Below are positions 41,718-50,798 of a stretch of DNA of 64,000 nucleotides, piece by piece. Within the stretch, counting starts at the first letter, position 1. Each line of letters begins with the position of its first letter. The notes under the pieces are model-generated. The model made no database searches, was not told where the DNA came from, and saw only the letters and a list, made by a program, of their open reading frames with translations. Source of the DNA: Actinomyces qiguomingii. GTDB taxonomy: Bacteria > Actinomycetota > Actinomycetes > Actinomycetales > Actinomycetaceae. A program made the translations under genes and the position numbers. Location: positions 3,038,001 through 3,102,000 of the forward strand of contig NZ_CP025228.1 in the NCBI RefSeq assembly GCF_004102025.1, read 5' to 3'.

Positions 41718-43280
41718 ATGCGTCTGGGAATCCCCTGTCAGCCTCCGGACCGTTCCATGACCGCGGCCACCCCGCAGACGGTCGAGCAACTGACCCGCCT
41801 GGGCTACGACGTCGTCGTCCAGCGCGGAGCCGGAGCGCCGGCTCATTTTCCCGACACCGCCTACGAGGATGCCGGTGCCCGGCTCGCCGATCGTGACGAG
41901 ACCTGGGGCTGTAACGTCGTCGTCACCGCCTATGCTCCCGACGACGCCGAACTCGACCTCATGCACCCCGGCGCCACTCTCATCGGCCGGCTCGATCCCG
42001 CCCGTCGTCCGGAACTCGTTCAGGCCCTACAAGAACACTCCCTGACGGCTCTCGCGATCGACACGGTGCCGCGCATCTCGCGAGCGCAGTCCATGGACGT
42101 GCTCTCCTCCCAGGCGAACCTGGCCGGCTACCGGGCCGTGATTGAGGCCGCCACACATTTCGGGCGACTGCTCAACGGCCAGGTGACCGCGGCCGGCAAG
42201 TTTCCGCCCGCCTCCGTGTACGTAATCGGCGCGGGTGTGGCCGGCCTGGCCGCAATCGGCACCGCCTACTCGCTGGGAGCCGTTGTCAAGGGAACCGATG
42301 TTCGTCCGGAGGTGGCCGACCAGGTCAAGTCGGTGGGCGCCGAGTTCGTGCCCGTTCCCACCGCCCAGGAGGTCTCCGCCGACGGCTACGCCAAAGAGAT
42401 GAGCACCGACCAGGCAGCTCTGGCCAACGCGCTGTACGCCGAGCAGTCCGCCGCCGCGGACATCGTGATCACGACGGCGAACATCCCCGGCAGGAAGGCC
42501 CCGCTACTGCTGGACCGGGCCGCCGTAGACGCCATGCAGCCCGGCTCGGTGATCGTGGACATGGCCGCAGCCAACGGTGGCAACACCGAACTGACCGTGC
42601 CCGGAGAAGTAGTCACGACCGAGGGTGGAGTGATCATCGTCGGTTACACCGACCTGGCCGAGCGCCTGCCGGCCCAGGCCTCCCAACTGTACGGCCGCAA
42701 TATTCTCAACCTGCTCACGCTGGTCACGCCCGCCAAGGACGGTAATCTAACCCTGGACCTGGACGACCAGGTGGTGCGGGCGATCACCGTGTGCCAGGCC
42801 GGCGAACTGCTGTGGCCTCCGCCGCCAGTGGCGGTCTCGGCTGCCCCCAAGGCGGCGCCCGCAGCCCCGGCCCCGGAGCGGTCCGCAGCCGAGGTGCAGG
42901 CCCAGGCCGAGTCCGAGGCCGCCGCCCGGGCGCGCTCGCGCCGCCACCTGAAAATCGGCGTCGCGCTGGCCGTCGCGGCCCTCGCCGCACTGGTGCTGGT
43001 CACCCCCGCCGCCGCCACCAATCACTACATTGTGCTGGCACTGGCGATCATCCTCGGCTTCCACGTCATCTCAAACGTGACCCCGGCACTGCACACGCCG
43101 CTGATGTCGGTGACGAACGCCATTTCCGGCATCATCCTGCTGGGCGCCATCTCCCAGGTCGGCAACGACAACCCGGCGGTCAGCGCGGTCGCCTTCATCG
43201 CGATCATGCTCGCATCCATCAACGTCTTCGGCGGTTTCGCGGTCACCAACCGCATGCTCGCCATGTTCCGGAAGGAGTGA
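41718..43280 (+). CDS. pntA: NAD(P) transhydrogenase subunit alpha
   Basis: Membrane proton-translocating transhydrogenase, NAD(H)-binding subunit (520 aa). The soluble domain I (about 1-385) has [20 protein letters not shown] and the conserved [20 protein letters not shown]. An Ala/Pro-rich linker leads to four membrane helices at the C-terminus (about 420-515), as in E. coli PntA. AAAGGAG precedes ATG 41718. pntB follows after 4 bp. The enzyme makes NADPH from NADH using the proton gradient. Confidence 0.95.
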   Translation: MRLGIPCQPPDRSMTAATPQTVEQLTRLGYDVVVQRGAGAPAHFPDTAYEDAGARLADRDETWGCNVVVTAYAPDDAELDLMHPGATLIGRLDPARRPELVQALQEHSLTALAIDTVPRISRAQSMDVLSSQANLAGYRAVIEAATHFGRLLNGQVTAAGKFPPASVYVIGAGVAGLAAIGTAYSLGAVVKGTDVRPEVADQVKSVGAEFVPVPTAQEVSADGYAKEMSTDQAALANALYAEQSAAADIVITTANIPGRKAPLLLDRAAVDAMQPGSVIVDMAAANGGNTELTVPGEVVTTEGGVIIVGYTDLAERLPAQASQLYGRNILNLLTLVTPAKDGNLTLDLDDQVVRAITVCQAGELLWPPPPVAVSAAPKAAPAAPAPERSAAEVQAQAESEAAARARSRRHLKIGVALAVAALAALVLVTPAAATNHYIVLALAIILGFHVISNVTPALHTPLMSVTNAISGIILLGAISQVGNDNPAVSAVAFIAIMLASINVFGGFAVTNRMLAMFRKE

Positions 43281-43284
43281 GGGC

Positions 43285-44793
43285 ATGTCCCGCGCAACTG
43301 CTGCCTGCCTGCCCGCATTCACGTCTGCGGCTGTGCCGTCCGAGCTCTCAGCCGCCGCGAGCGACGGCGTCGGCCTGGCTCTGCCCTCGCCGGTAGCACT
43401 GGCCTACGTCGCCGCGGCGGTGCTGTTCATCGCGGCCGCCGCTGGGCTGTCCCGCCACGAGACGGCGGTGACCGGGAACATTGCCGGCGCCGTCGGCATG
43501 GGGGTTGCGATCGCGGCCGCCATTGTCCTGGCGCTTACCTCCGACCCCGGTCAGGGCGTGGTGACGACGGCGGTCCTGATCTTCCTGGCGATCGGCATAG
43601 GCGCCGTAATCGGCATGGTGCTGGCCGGAAAAGTCGCCATGACCGGCATGCCCCAGCTGATCGCCGTCCTGAACGGCCTGGTCGGCCTGGCCGCCGTGTT
43701 AGTGGGCTACAGCTCCTACGCCTCCCCCGACGCGCTGGCCGAGTCACTGGGCGGCTTTCACCTGGGCGAGGTGTTCCTGGGCGTGTTCGTGGGTGCGGTG
43801 ACTTTCACCGGTTCGGTGCTGGCGGCGCTCAAGCTGGCCGGGCGCGTGCCAGGCCGACCGATCACCCTGCCGGGCCGCAACAGACTCAACCTCGCCGCGC
43901 TGCTGGTCAGCCTGGTGCTGATGATTGCCTTCATCGCACTGCCCTCCGGTTCTACGGCAGCCTGGGTGTGCCTGGCGGTGATGACGGTGATCGCCCTGGC
44001 CCTGGGCGCACACCTGGTGATCGCCATCGGTGGCGGTGACATGCCCGTGGTTGTGGCCATCATGAACTCCTACTCCGGCTGGGCCTCCGCCTTCACCGGT
44101 TTCATGGTCAACAACGACCTGCTGATCATCACCGGCGCCCTGGTGGGCTCCTCCGGCGCCTACCTGTCCTACCTGATGTGCCAGGCGATGAACCGCTCCT
44201 TCGTCGCCGTGCTGCTGGGCGGCTACGGCACTGAGGGGTCGGTAGCCGCCCCCGTAGAGGGCGAGGCGGGCGCGATCCAGCGCACCGACGTGGGAGCCGT
44301 GGCCCGTTCGCTGCAGGATGCCAAGCGCGTGGTCATTACCCCCGGCTACGGCATGGCGGTGGCGCAGGCACAGTATCCGGTGGCCACGCTTACGGAGATG
44401 CTGCGCAGGGAGGGCGTGGACGTCACCTTCGGCATCCACCCCGTGGCCGGCCGCCTGCCCGGGCACATGAACGTGCTGCTGGCTGAGGCGAAGGTCCCCT
44501 ATGACCTCGTGCTGGAGATGGACGAGGTCAACGATGGCTTCTCCGACGTCGACGTCGTCCTGGTCATCGGCGCGAACGACACGGTCAACCCGGCCGCTGA
44601 GGAACCCGGCTCCCCCATCGCCGGCATGCCGGTGCTGCGGGTGTGGGACGCCAAGCGGGTCGTGGTGTTCAAGCGCTCCATGGCCTCAGGCTACGCGGGC
44701 GTGCAGAATCCGCTGTTCTTCAAGGACAACACCGCCATGCTTTTCGGCGATGCCAAGGAGACCGTGGAGGAAGTCATCCGCGCCATGGAGTGA
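43285..44793 (+). CDS. pntB: NAD(P) transhydrogenase subunit beta
   Basis: NADP(H)-binding subunit (502 aa). It has about nine membrane helices in the first 290 residues, then the Rossmann domain III with [54 protein letters not shown] and [20 protein letters not shown], all diagnostic. The N-terminal 35 residues are less conserved and the true start could be slightly downstream. It overlaps no gene and is followed by a strong hairpin terminator. Confidence 0.95.
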   Translation: MSRATAACLPAFTSAAVPSELSAAASDGVGLALPSPVALAYVAAAVLFIAAAAGLSRHETAVTGNIAGAVGMGVAIAAAIVLALTSDPGQGVVTTAVLIFLAIGIGAVIGMVLAGKVAMTGMPQLIAVLNGLVGLAAVLVGYSSYASPDALAESLGGFHLGEVFLGVFVGAVTFTGSVLAALKLAGRVPGRPITLPGRNRLNLAALLVSLVLMIAFIALPSGSTAAWVCLAVMTVIALALGAHLVIAIGGGDMPVVVAIMNSYSGWASAFTGFMVNNDLLIITGALVGSSGAYLSYLMCQAMNRSFVAVLLGGYGTEGSVAAPVEGEAGAIQRTDVGAVARSLQDAKRVVITPGYGMAVAQAQYPVATLTEMLRREGVDVTFGIHPVAGRLPGHMNVLLAEAKVPYDLVLEMDEVNDGFSDVDVVLVIGANDTVNPAAEEPGSPIAGMPVLRVWDAKRVVVFKRSMASGYAGVQNPLFFKDNTAMLFGDAKETVEEVIRAME

Positions 44794-44821
44794 GTCCATG
44801 CGGTGAACTCCCCTGAAACCG

Positions 44822-44860
44822 GGCCGGGCCCCGCACCGGCGAACGGCGCGGGGCCCGGCC
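44822..44860 (+). terminator. Terminator hairpin after pntB
   Basis: A perfect 13-bp stem: GGCCGGGCCCCGC (44822-44834) pairs with GCGGGGCCCGGCC (44848-44860). The loop is 13 nt and no U tract follows. Confidence 0.75.
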
Positions 44861-45252
44861 GCTAAGTCCCTCACGTACGAGTACCTGCGGTGAAGAAGCC
44901 GTGCATCAGGCGCCCCGAAGGCGTTGGCGGCGGTGAACAGGGCGTTGGAGTGATACCGATGCCGCAGCGCTTGACGTTGGCGTCGGCAGCGCTTGTCCCA
45001 AAATCCGACACTCCACCCCAGCATCCGGCGCCCGACACGTGGCGAAACCACCGGCGGCCGCGACCACCGCAGTGGACACACGAAACCACCAGATCGTTCC
45101 GGCACGCACGCCGGGAACACTCCACCCCACCGGCCCTCCATCCCTACTGGGTCTCCACACCCCGGGCCCACTCCCAAAGCCAAAAACCGCGCAGAACCGA
45201 ACTCGATCGTCACAACAACCGAACTCGACGATCGGGAGGCAGGCGCACCTCC

Positions 45253-45505
45253 ATCTCAATGCACCCGGAGGTGCGAGGTGCTTCCTGACGTAAATACCGC
45301 GGCGGGTCACACCTTCGAGAACGTCTCAATACACCTGGAGGTGCGAGGTGCTTCCTGACGTCGGGTGGTGGTGTACACCACTCAGACGGCTGCCTGTCTC
45401 AATGCACCTGGAGGTGCGAGGTGCTTCCTGACGCCAATGATATTGTTGATTGTCGCCTGGCCACTATCGTCTCAATGCACCTGGAGGTGCGAGGTGCTTC
45501 CTGAC
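45253..45505 (-). CRISPR. Short orphan CRISPR array, 4 repeats and 3 spacers
   Basis: Four 37-bp repeats at 45253-45289, 45323-45359, 45396-45432 and 45469-45505, with spacers of 33, 36 and 36 bp that are unrelated to each other. On the minus strand the repeat starts GTCAGGAAGCACC and ends GGTGCATTGAGAC; GCACCT and AGGTGC can pair as a stem, and ATTGAGAC would be the 8-nt crRNA 5' tag of type I/III systems. Two copies are identical (45396, 45469), 45323 has one change, and 45253 has two (ATCTC and ACCCG), so the degenerate terminal repeat lies at the left. The leader should lie right of 45505. No cas gene is seen in the window. Confidence 0.88.
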
Positions 45506-45612
45506 CCCTACCTCTGGAAACCGCGTCATACCGCCACTTCCAGAGGCCAGATCGCCACCGACCCCGCAAGCACCCCACGAGACCGGCTAACACCACCCCA
45601 AAACTACCACCT

Positions 45613-45680
45613 TTCGTTGAAAACAAGCCAAGCGCCACCGACACCCCCCAAGCCCCCTCCAGCCACCAACTTTCAACGAA
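45613..45680. repeat. Inverted repeat in the presumed CRISPR leader
   Basis: TTCGTTGAAA (45613-45622) and TTTCAACGAA (45671-45680) are perfect 10-bp reverse complements, 48 bp apart. They lie about 108-175 bp on the leader side of the array. The surrounding 45506-45890 sequence is CA-rich and has no supported gene. Confidence 0.6.
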
Positions 45681-45889
45681 GTCATGCGGAAAAGTCGGGG
45701 TCAAAACGCACCAAACTTTGTACCGTAGACCAAATCGCAACCTCACCGCCACACCCCACCAACCACACACGCCACACCAGCACCGCACGCCACAGCCCCG
45801 GACACCACCCACCTACACCCAACCAACACCACCGACCACCAACGCCCCCGGCAAGCACCACCTCGAACACCCACCAACCCCGCCGGGAC

Positions 45890-46080
45890 CTCTACTACGC
45901 CACTTCACCGTTGAGTACGCCACTTAGGACTCTGCTGAACGGTCCAGAGGCCTTCAACAAACACCTAAATGGCGTAGTAGAGCCCGAACCGGAGTAGTAG
46001 ACATCGAACCGGAGTAGTAGAGCTCCAACCGGAGTAGTAGAGCTCCAACCGGAGTAGTAGAGCTCCAACCGGAGTAGTAA
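45890..46080 (+). repeat. Family-1 inverted-array element, divergent copy
   Basis: CTCTACTACGCCA (45890-45902) and TGGCGTAGTAGAG (45970-45982) form a perfect 13-bp inverted repeat. Between them, GAACGGTCCAGAGGCCTTCAAC corresponds to the central hairpin region of the other copies. Five 20-bp units then follow, such as GAGCTCCAACCGGAGTAGTA, which read on the other strand as CTACTACTCCGGTTGGAGCT, the same family as the CTACTACGCCGGTTCGGC units. Confidence 0.75.
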
Positions 46081-46104
46081 ACCCACCAACCCCGACCCCG
46101 GCCC

Positions 46105-46300
46105 CAAAACGGCTCTTCCAGTTTGAGGGTGCTGGCGGTGGTGGGTGTGGACCCAGGCGGCTGCCGGCCGCGTACTTGGACCGCGTTACTGCGCATGGAC
46201 CGGGCTCCTGCGCTTGGACCGTCTGAGAGTGCGTTCCAGGCAGTCCAACGGCAGCCAGACGGTCCAACGGCAGCCAGACGGTCCAACGGCAGCTGGTGGT
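46105..46300 (+). repeat. Family-2 inverted-array element, copy 3
   Basis: GGCTCTTCCAGTTTGAGGG flank, then 19-bp units TTGGACCGCGTTACTGCGC, ATGGACCGGGCTCCTGCGC and TTGGACCGTCTGAGAGTGC. After the turn, GTCCAACGGCAGCCAGACG units start at 46243, 46262 and 46281, exactly 19 bp apart and in the opposite orientation. GCGCTTGGAC at 46210 pairs with GTCCAACGGC at 46243 with two mismatches. Confidence 0.8.
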
Positions 46301-46543
46301 CCAACCGCGGCCCGATCGAACAAAGGAAGGACCCGGCCTACAACCAGACGCCCTGATCTGCCCACCACATCAACGCGGTAGGCCGGCACCTGGGAGCCAA
46401 AGTGTCCAGAATCGGCACAAACACCCCGCCCCTCCCAACACACACCCTCAGACTCGTTGAAACCATGCGGACCTGGTAGACGACGTCGGACGAAGGAACA
46501 TCGTTCGTGCCGAATCCGGACACTCCCCCACCCCGCCAACCCC

Positions 46544-46604
46544 ACCAACCGAACTCGATCGTCATATCGACCGAACTCGATGGTTATATCGACCGAACTC
46601 GGCG
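46544..46604. repeat. 22-bp tandem repeat, about 2.7 copies
   Basis: GTCATATCGACCGAACTCGA (46561) and GTTATATCGACCGAACTCGG (46583) with a partial unit before them. It is the same family as 16531-16596. An isolated related piece (CCGAACTCGATCGTCA) occurs at about 45197. A 17-bp duplication AAACCGGAAGGGCCACC follows at about 46615. The interval 46301-46543 holds nothing recognisable. Confidence 0.75.
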
Positions 46605-46689
46605 GACGCGCCTCAAACCGGAAGGGCCACCAAACCGGACGGGCCACTACATCGGCCCGGTCCTGGCGCCTGGCGCGGCCGCGCCACCA

Positions 46690-46825
46690 AAGTTCGGTCG
46701 TGGAAGAGGGCGGCCGCCGCCGTCTCCGTGAGGGGGACAGCCGAACCGCTAGTGGCGACCGCCTCTTCCACCACGCGCAAGTCGAGGTCGCGCCCGATCA
46801 AGGCGATGGGCACCCGCGCAGGCAT
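46690..46825 (-). pseudogene. C-terminal fragment of a 3-hydroxyisobutyrate dehydrogenase-like protein
   Basis: The minus strand encodes PIALIGRDLDLRVVEEAVAT followed by SGSAVPLTETAAAALFHDR. This resembles the C-terminal helical end of beta-hydroxyacid dehydrogenases (kDL.lalea....G...PLt..a..ly). No Rossmann N-terminus or GxGxMG motif is present upstream, where glmM ends at 46911. It appears to be a relic, the rest having been replaced by repeat-rich sequence. Confidence 0.4.
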
Positions 46826-46910
46826 TGACGAACCGGGGACTCGGCGGCAAGCGCGTGCTAATGCGCGGCGTCCAGCAGTCGCAGGCCGCCGCCCCCGGCG
46901 TCGGGCCGCG

Positions 46911-48269
46911 TCACAGGGCGAGGTTGTCCTTGACGACGGCGGCCAGGCCGGCGGCCACGCGGTCAGCCTCCTCCTGGCTGGCGGCCTCCACCATCACGCG
47001 CACCAGCGGCTCGGTACCGGACGGGCGCAGGAGCACGCGGCCGGTCTGTCCAAGCTGCTTCTCGGCGTCGGCGACGGCATCCTGCACCGCCTTGTTGGTG
47101 CCGGCGGCGGCCTTGTCGACCCCGGGGACGTTGATGAGCGTCTGCGGCAGCCGCTGCACGATGCTGGCCAGCTCGGCCAGGGACTTGCCGGTGCGCTTCA
47201 TGCGGGCGGCCACGCGCAGGGAGGTGAGTACGCCGTCGCCGGTGGTGGCGTGGAGGGTGTCGATGACGTGCCCGGACTGCTCGCCGCCGAGGGTGTAACC
47301 GCCCTGCAGCATCTTCTCCAGCACGTAGCGGTCGCCCACGCCGGTCTGCACGATGCGGATGCCGTGCTCACGCATGGCCAGGATCAGGCCGAGGTTACTC
47401 ATCACAGTGACCACAAGCGTGTCGGAGCCGAGGGTGCCGTCGGCCTTCATGCCCACGGCCAACAGGCCCATGATCTGGTCACCGTCCACCAGGTTGCCCT
47501 CAGCGTCCACGGCCAGGCAGCGGTCGGCGTCGCCGTCATAAGCCACCCCCATGTCCGCCCCGACGCTGCGCACGTAGGCCTGCAGCTGCTCGGGGTGGGT
47601 GGAGCCGCAGTCGGCGTTGATGTTCAGCCCGTCCGGGGAGGCGTTGATGGCGATCACCTCGGCGCCCGCGTTGCGCAGGGCGGCGGGGCCGACACTGCTG
47701 GCGGCGCCGTTGGAGGCATCCACCACGATGCGCAGGCCGGACAGGTCGGTGGCCACGGAGTCCACCAGGTGGTTGATGTAGGTCTGATCGGCCACCGTCT
47801 CGCCCTTGATGACGCGGCCCACGTCGGCGCCGGTGGGGCGGGGAAGGTCCTCGCTCAGGGCCGCCTCGATGCGGTCCTCCACGGCATCCTCCAGCTTGTA
47901 GCCGCCGCGGGCGAAGAACTTGATGCCGTTGTCCGGGAAGGGGTTGTGGGAGGCGGAGATAACCACGCCCAGGCTGACATCCTGGCTGGCGGTCAGGTGC
48001 GCGATGGCGGGGGTGGGCAGCACGCCCACCCGAGTGACGTCCATTCCGGAGGCGGCCAGGCCAGCGCTGATGGCGTGGTCGAGGAACTCACCACTGGCAC
48101 GGGTGTCGCGGCCGACGACGGCGCGGGGACGGCGGCCCAGCCGGTGCGGGGATTCATCCGAGCCGACCAGCACACTAGCCGCGGCGCGGCCGAGGCTGAC
48201 TGCGAGATCAGGGGTGAGCAGTTCATTGGCGAGTCCACGGACGCCGTCGGTGCCGAAGAGTCGTGTCAT
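46911..48269 (-). CDS. glmM: Phosphoglucosamine mutase
   Basis: Converts GlcN-6-P to GlcN-1-P for UDP-GlcNAc (452 aa). It starts RLFGTDGVRGLANELLTPDL; the active phosphoserine loop is VVISASHNPFPDNGIKFF at about 100-117; the metal loop DGDADR appears in VAYDGDADRCLAVDAEG; and LLRPSGTEPLVRVMVEA is the phosphate-binding end. It follows rpsI after a terminator, the usual actinobacterial order rplM-rpsI-glmM. Confidence 0.97.
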   Translation of the reverse strand: MTRLFGTDGVRGLANELLTPDLAVSLGRAAASVLVGSDESPHRLGRRPRAVVGRDTRASGEFLDHAISAGLAASGMDVTRVGVLPTPAIAHLTASQDVSLGVVISASHNPFPDNGIKFFARGGYKLEDAVEDRIEAALSEDLPRPTGADVGRVIKGETVADQTYINHLVDSVATDLSGLRIVVDASNGAASSVGPAALRNAGAEVIAINASPDGLNINADCGSTHPEQLQAYVRSVGADMGVAYDGDADRCLAVDAEGNLVDGDQIMGLLAVGMKADGTLGSDTLVVTVMSNLGLILAMREHGIRIVQTGVGDRYVLEKMLQGGYTLGGEQSGHVIDTLHATTGDGVLTSLRVAARMKRTGKSLAELASIVQRLPQTLINVPGVDKAAAGTNKAVQDAVADAEKQLGQTGRVLLRPSGTEPLVRVMVEAASQEEADRVAAGLAAVVKDNLAL

Positions 48270-48322
48270 GGGATCCTCCTGTTGGTTGAAAGCGGGCCCA
48301 TCATTACACGCCAGAACGTAAT

Positions 48323-48358
48323 CCGGCGGTCACCTCCGCGTCGGGAGGTGACCGCCGG
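48323..48358 (-). terminator. Terminator hairpin after rpsI
   Basis: CCGGCGGTCACCTCC (48323-48337) and GGAGGTGACCGCCGG (48344-48358) form a perfect 15-bp stem with a 6-nt loop. On the minus strand it is followed by ATTACGTTCT. Confidence 0.8.
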
Positions 48359-48408
48359 TATGCAACGCTTTGCTCGGTGCGGCGAATACGGTGTCCGCGC
48401 CGCCGCGG

Positions 48409-48900
48409 TCAGCGCTTGGAGTACTGCGGAGCACGGCGGGCCTTGTGCAGACCGGCCTTCTTGCGCTCCACAATGCGCGCGTCACGGGTCAGGAAACCGG
48501 CCTTCTTCAGGGCCGGACGGTTGGCCTCACGGTCAATCGCGTTCAGGGCGCGGGCGATACCCAGGCGCAAGGCTCCGGCCTGACCGGAAATTCCGCCGCC
48601 GTTGATGCGGGCAACCACGTCAAAGCGGCCCTCGAGCTCGAGGAGCGTGAAGGGGGCGCGCACGAGCTGCTGATGCAACTTGTTGGGGAAGTAGTCCTCA
48701 AGCTCACGGCCATTGATCTTCCACTGGCCGGTGCCGGGAATGAGGCGGACGCGGGCAACGGCCTCCTTGCGGCGGCCTAGCCCCATGCCAGGGGCGGTGA
48801 TGGACTGGCCGCGCCCTTCGGTGGGCGTGGATTCGGTGGTGTAGCTGGCGGGGGCGTTGTCCTCGTCCAGCGCGTCGATGTCGACGGTGGTCTCAGCCAC
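48409..48900 (-). CDS. rpsI: 30S ribosomal protein S9 (uS9)
   Basis: Small-subunit protein whose C-terminal tail reaches the P-site tRNA (163 aa). The core begins [20 protein letters not shown], includes [19 protein letters not shown], and ends with the invariant tail [17 protein letters not shown]. An acidic N-terminal extension of about 35 residues is usual in actinobacteria. It lies 43 bp downstream of rplM. Confidence 0.98.
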   Translation of the reverse strand: MAETTVDIDALDEDNAPASYTTESTPTEGRGQSITAPGMGLGRRKEAVARVRLIPGTGQWKINGRELEDYFPNKLHQQLVRAPFTLLELEGRFDVVARINGGGISGQAGALRLGIARALNAIDREANRPALKKAGFLTRDARIVERKKAGLHKARRAPQYSKR

Positions 48901-48943
48901 GATGTGTCTGTCCTTTGCTTATCGGGTGCCGGGCGCTGGGCGC

Positions 48944-49387
48944 TTACTGGGTGACCTGGGTGAGCTCGTAGCTCTGCGGATTCTGAGAGGCGTGCGGGTG
49001 CTCCGGGCCGGCGTACACCTTCAGCTTCTTCAGCTGGGCGCGGCCCAGACGATTGTGGGGGAGCATGCCCTTGACGGCCTTCTCCACGGCCCGCTCGGGG
49101 CGGGTGGCCAGCAGCTCCCGGTAAGAGATGGCAGTCAGACCGCCCGGATAGCCGGAGTGGCGGTAGGCAAACTTCTTGTCGGCCTTACCGCGGGTAAGGA
49201 CGACCTTGTCGGCGTTGATGATGACGACGTAGTCGCCGCAGTCCTCGTTCGGGGTGAACTGCGGCTTGTGCTTCCCACGGAGCAGGGTGGCAGCCTTGGC
49301 TGCGAGCTGGCCGAGCACAACGTCACTGGCGTCAATGACGTACCAGTTCTTCTTGACGTCGCCTGGCTTCGGTGTGTACGTGCGCAC
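48944..49387 (-). CDS. rplM: 50S ribosomal protein L13 (uL13)
   Basis: Early-assembling large-subunit protein (147 aa from GTG 49387, the normal actinobacterial length, beginning [19 protein letters not shown]). Further marks are [20 protein letters not shown] and [19 protein letters not shown]. The GTG has GAAGG upstream; a start 12 codons earlier is less likely. It is the first gene of the rplM-rpsI transcript. Confidence 0.97.
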   Translation of the reverse strand: MRTYTPKPGDVKKNWYVIDASDVVLGQLAAKAATLLRGKHKPQFTPNEDCGDYVVIINADKVVLTRGKADKKFAYRHSGYPGGLTAISYRELLATRPERAVEKAVKGMLPHNRLGRAQLKKLKVYAGPEHPHASQNPQSYELTQVTQ

Positions 49388-49624
49388 TGGCGTTGCCTTC
49401 GTTTCTTTTTGGCGGGCGGGCACGCGAATACAGCGCGGACGCTGGCATCGGCGGGACCGCCATGGTCAGATGAGGTGGTCGGAGCACCGGCCGCAAGTGG
49501 CGAGTGGGATGGCACCACGAACGTGATCGCATGCTGCACGACGTTGCCCAACCCTACCGGCAGCCGCTCTGAACGGTCAAAGCCGGTGGTGTCCCCGGGG
49601 CCGTGAAACCTGACACGCCCGCAG

Positions 49625-50572
49625 TCACTCGCAACAGCCCGGCACCCGGCGCAGGGTGCGGGCCCGCTCGGCCTGAGCGGCCAGATCGGCGTCGGCGGGG
49701 TAGCTGACAGCTTCTAGGGTGAGGCCGTGGGCGGGGGCTACGGGTGCCGCCTGTTCGCGGCTGCAGGCGGCCAGCAGCCGGGCAGGCCAGTCGACGTCTC
49801 GCCGCCCGGTCCCGACCGTGAGGGCGGCCCCCACCAGGGAGCGCACCATGGAGTGGCAGAAAGCGTCGGCGACGACGGTGAGGGTCACCAGGCCGCCGTC
49901 GGCGCCGGGCGCGTCGGCGGGCAGGCGCAGCCAGGATAGTTCTTTCAGGGTGCGGATGGTGGTGGCGCCCGCACGGGGACGGCAGTAGGACAGGAAGTCG
50001 TGCTCGCCGAGCAGGGGTTGGGCGGCGGCCTGCATGGCGTCGACGTCGAGGGTCTCGTTCAGCCAGAGGACCTGCCCGCGGCGGGCGGGGTCGCGCGGGG
50101 CACCGGTGGGGCCGCCGTCGGCAATGCGGTAGCGGTAGCGGCGGGTCAGGGCGGAGAAGCGGGCGTCGAAGGCGGCGGGGACCAGGCGCGCACCGTGCAC
50201 TACGAGGTCCCCGGTGCCGCGGGGGGCCGGGACGGGCCCGTGCTGAGCCTCGCGGGCGAGCACGCCGGCGAGTCGATCCAGCAGGGCCTGCTCGGGGGTA
50301 CGCGTCGAGCGCCCGGGTAGCGCCCGCCAGGCCGCGGTGGGTACGTCCAGGTGGGCTACCTGCCCGCACGCGTGTACGCCGGCGTCGGTGCGCCCGGCCA
50401 CGGTCAGCCGCACCGGAGACCGCAGCACGGTGGCCAGGGCATCGGTCAGCACACCCTCCACGGTGCGCTGTCCGGGCTGGGCCGCCCAGCCGTGAAAACC
50501 GGTGCCGTCGTAGGCCAGGTCCAGGCGCACGCGCACCGACTCGGGGCGCGTCGAGTCGGGGGCATTGCTCAT
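49625..50572 (-). CDS. truA: tRNA pseudouridine synthase A
   Basis: Makes pseudouridine at positions 38-40 of tRNAs (315 aa). It has RVRLDLAYDGTGFHGWAAQP, the catalytic Asp in VAGRTDAGVHACGQVAHLD, RRYRYRIADGGP and FCHSMVRSLVGAALTVG. ATG 50572 was selected; an ATG three codons upstream is equally possible and neither has a ribosome-binding site. It lies between rplM and the ABC exporter insertion; in related genomes truA usually follows rplQ directly. Confidence 0.95.
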   Translation of the reverse strand: MSNAPDSTRPESVRVRLDLAYDGTGFHGWAAQPGQRTVEGVLTDALATVLRSPVRLTVAGRTDAGVHACGQVAHLDVPTAAWRALPGRSTRTPEQALLDRLAGVLAREAQHGPVPAPRGTGDLVVHGARLVPAAFDARFSALTRRYRYRIADGGPTGAPRDPARRGQVLWLNETLDVDAMQAAAQPLLGEHDFLSYCRPRAGATTIRTLKELSWLRLPADAPGADGGLVTLTVVADAFCHSMVRSLVGAALTVGTGRRDVDWPARLLAACSREQAAPVAPAHGLTLEAVSYPADADLAAQAERARTLRRVPGCCE

Positions 50573-50647
50573 GGGCACCATGACACCACAGCCCGGGTGC
50601 TGCCTTAGCCCGTCCGCCTCGGTGCTAGACGTCGGGCCACGTCCCAC

Positions 50648-50734
50648 TTGCACGACCTTGGTGTGCGTTCCACGACCACCCCGGGGTCGCGCAAAACACC
50701 CGAGGGTCGTGCAACGTGGCCCAGGGTCGTGCAA
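50648..50734. repeat. Family-3 inverted-array element upstream of truA
   Basis: TTGCACGACC (50648) and TTCCACGACC (50668) are 20 bp apart. After the palindrome CCCCGGGG (50679-50686) the reverse complements GGTCGCGCAA (50685), GGTCGTGCAA (50705) and GGTCGTGCAA (50725) follow, again exactly 20 bp apart. It lies about 75 bp upstream of the truA start and 65 bp from the ABC permease stop. Confidence 0.75.
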
Positions 50735-50798
50735 AAGCAACGGCGACATCTTCAGCAGCCAGCCCGGTCCTTCGCACGCGCACCCAGGGACGAAAGCT

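Noticed and set aside
46728..48605. 625-codon plus-strand frame opposite glmM and rpsI
   Set aside because: Crosses two certain genes on the other strand and has shadow-type composition.
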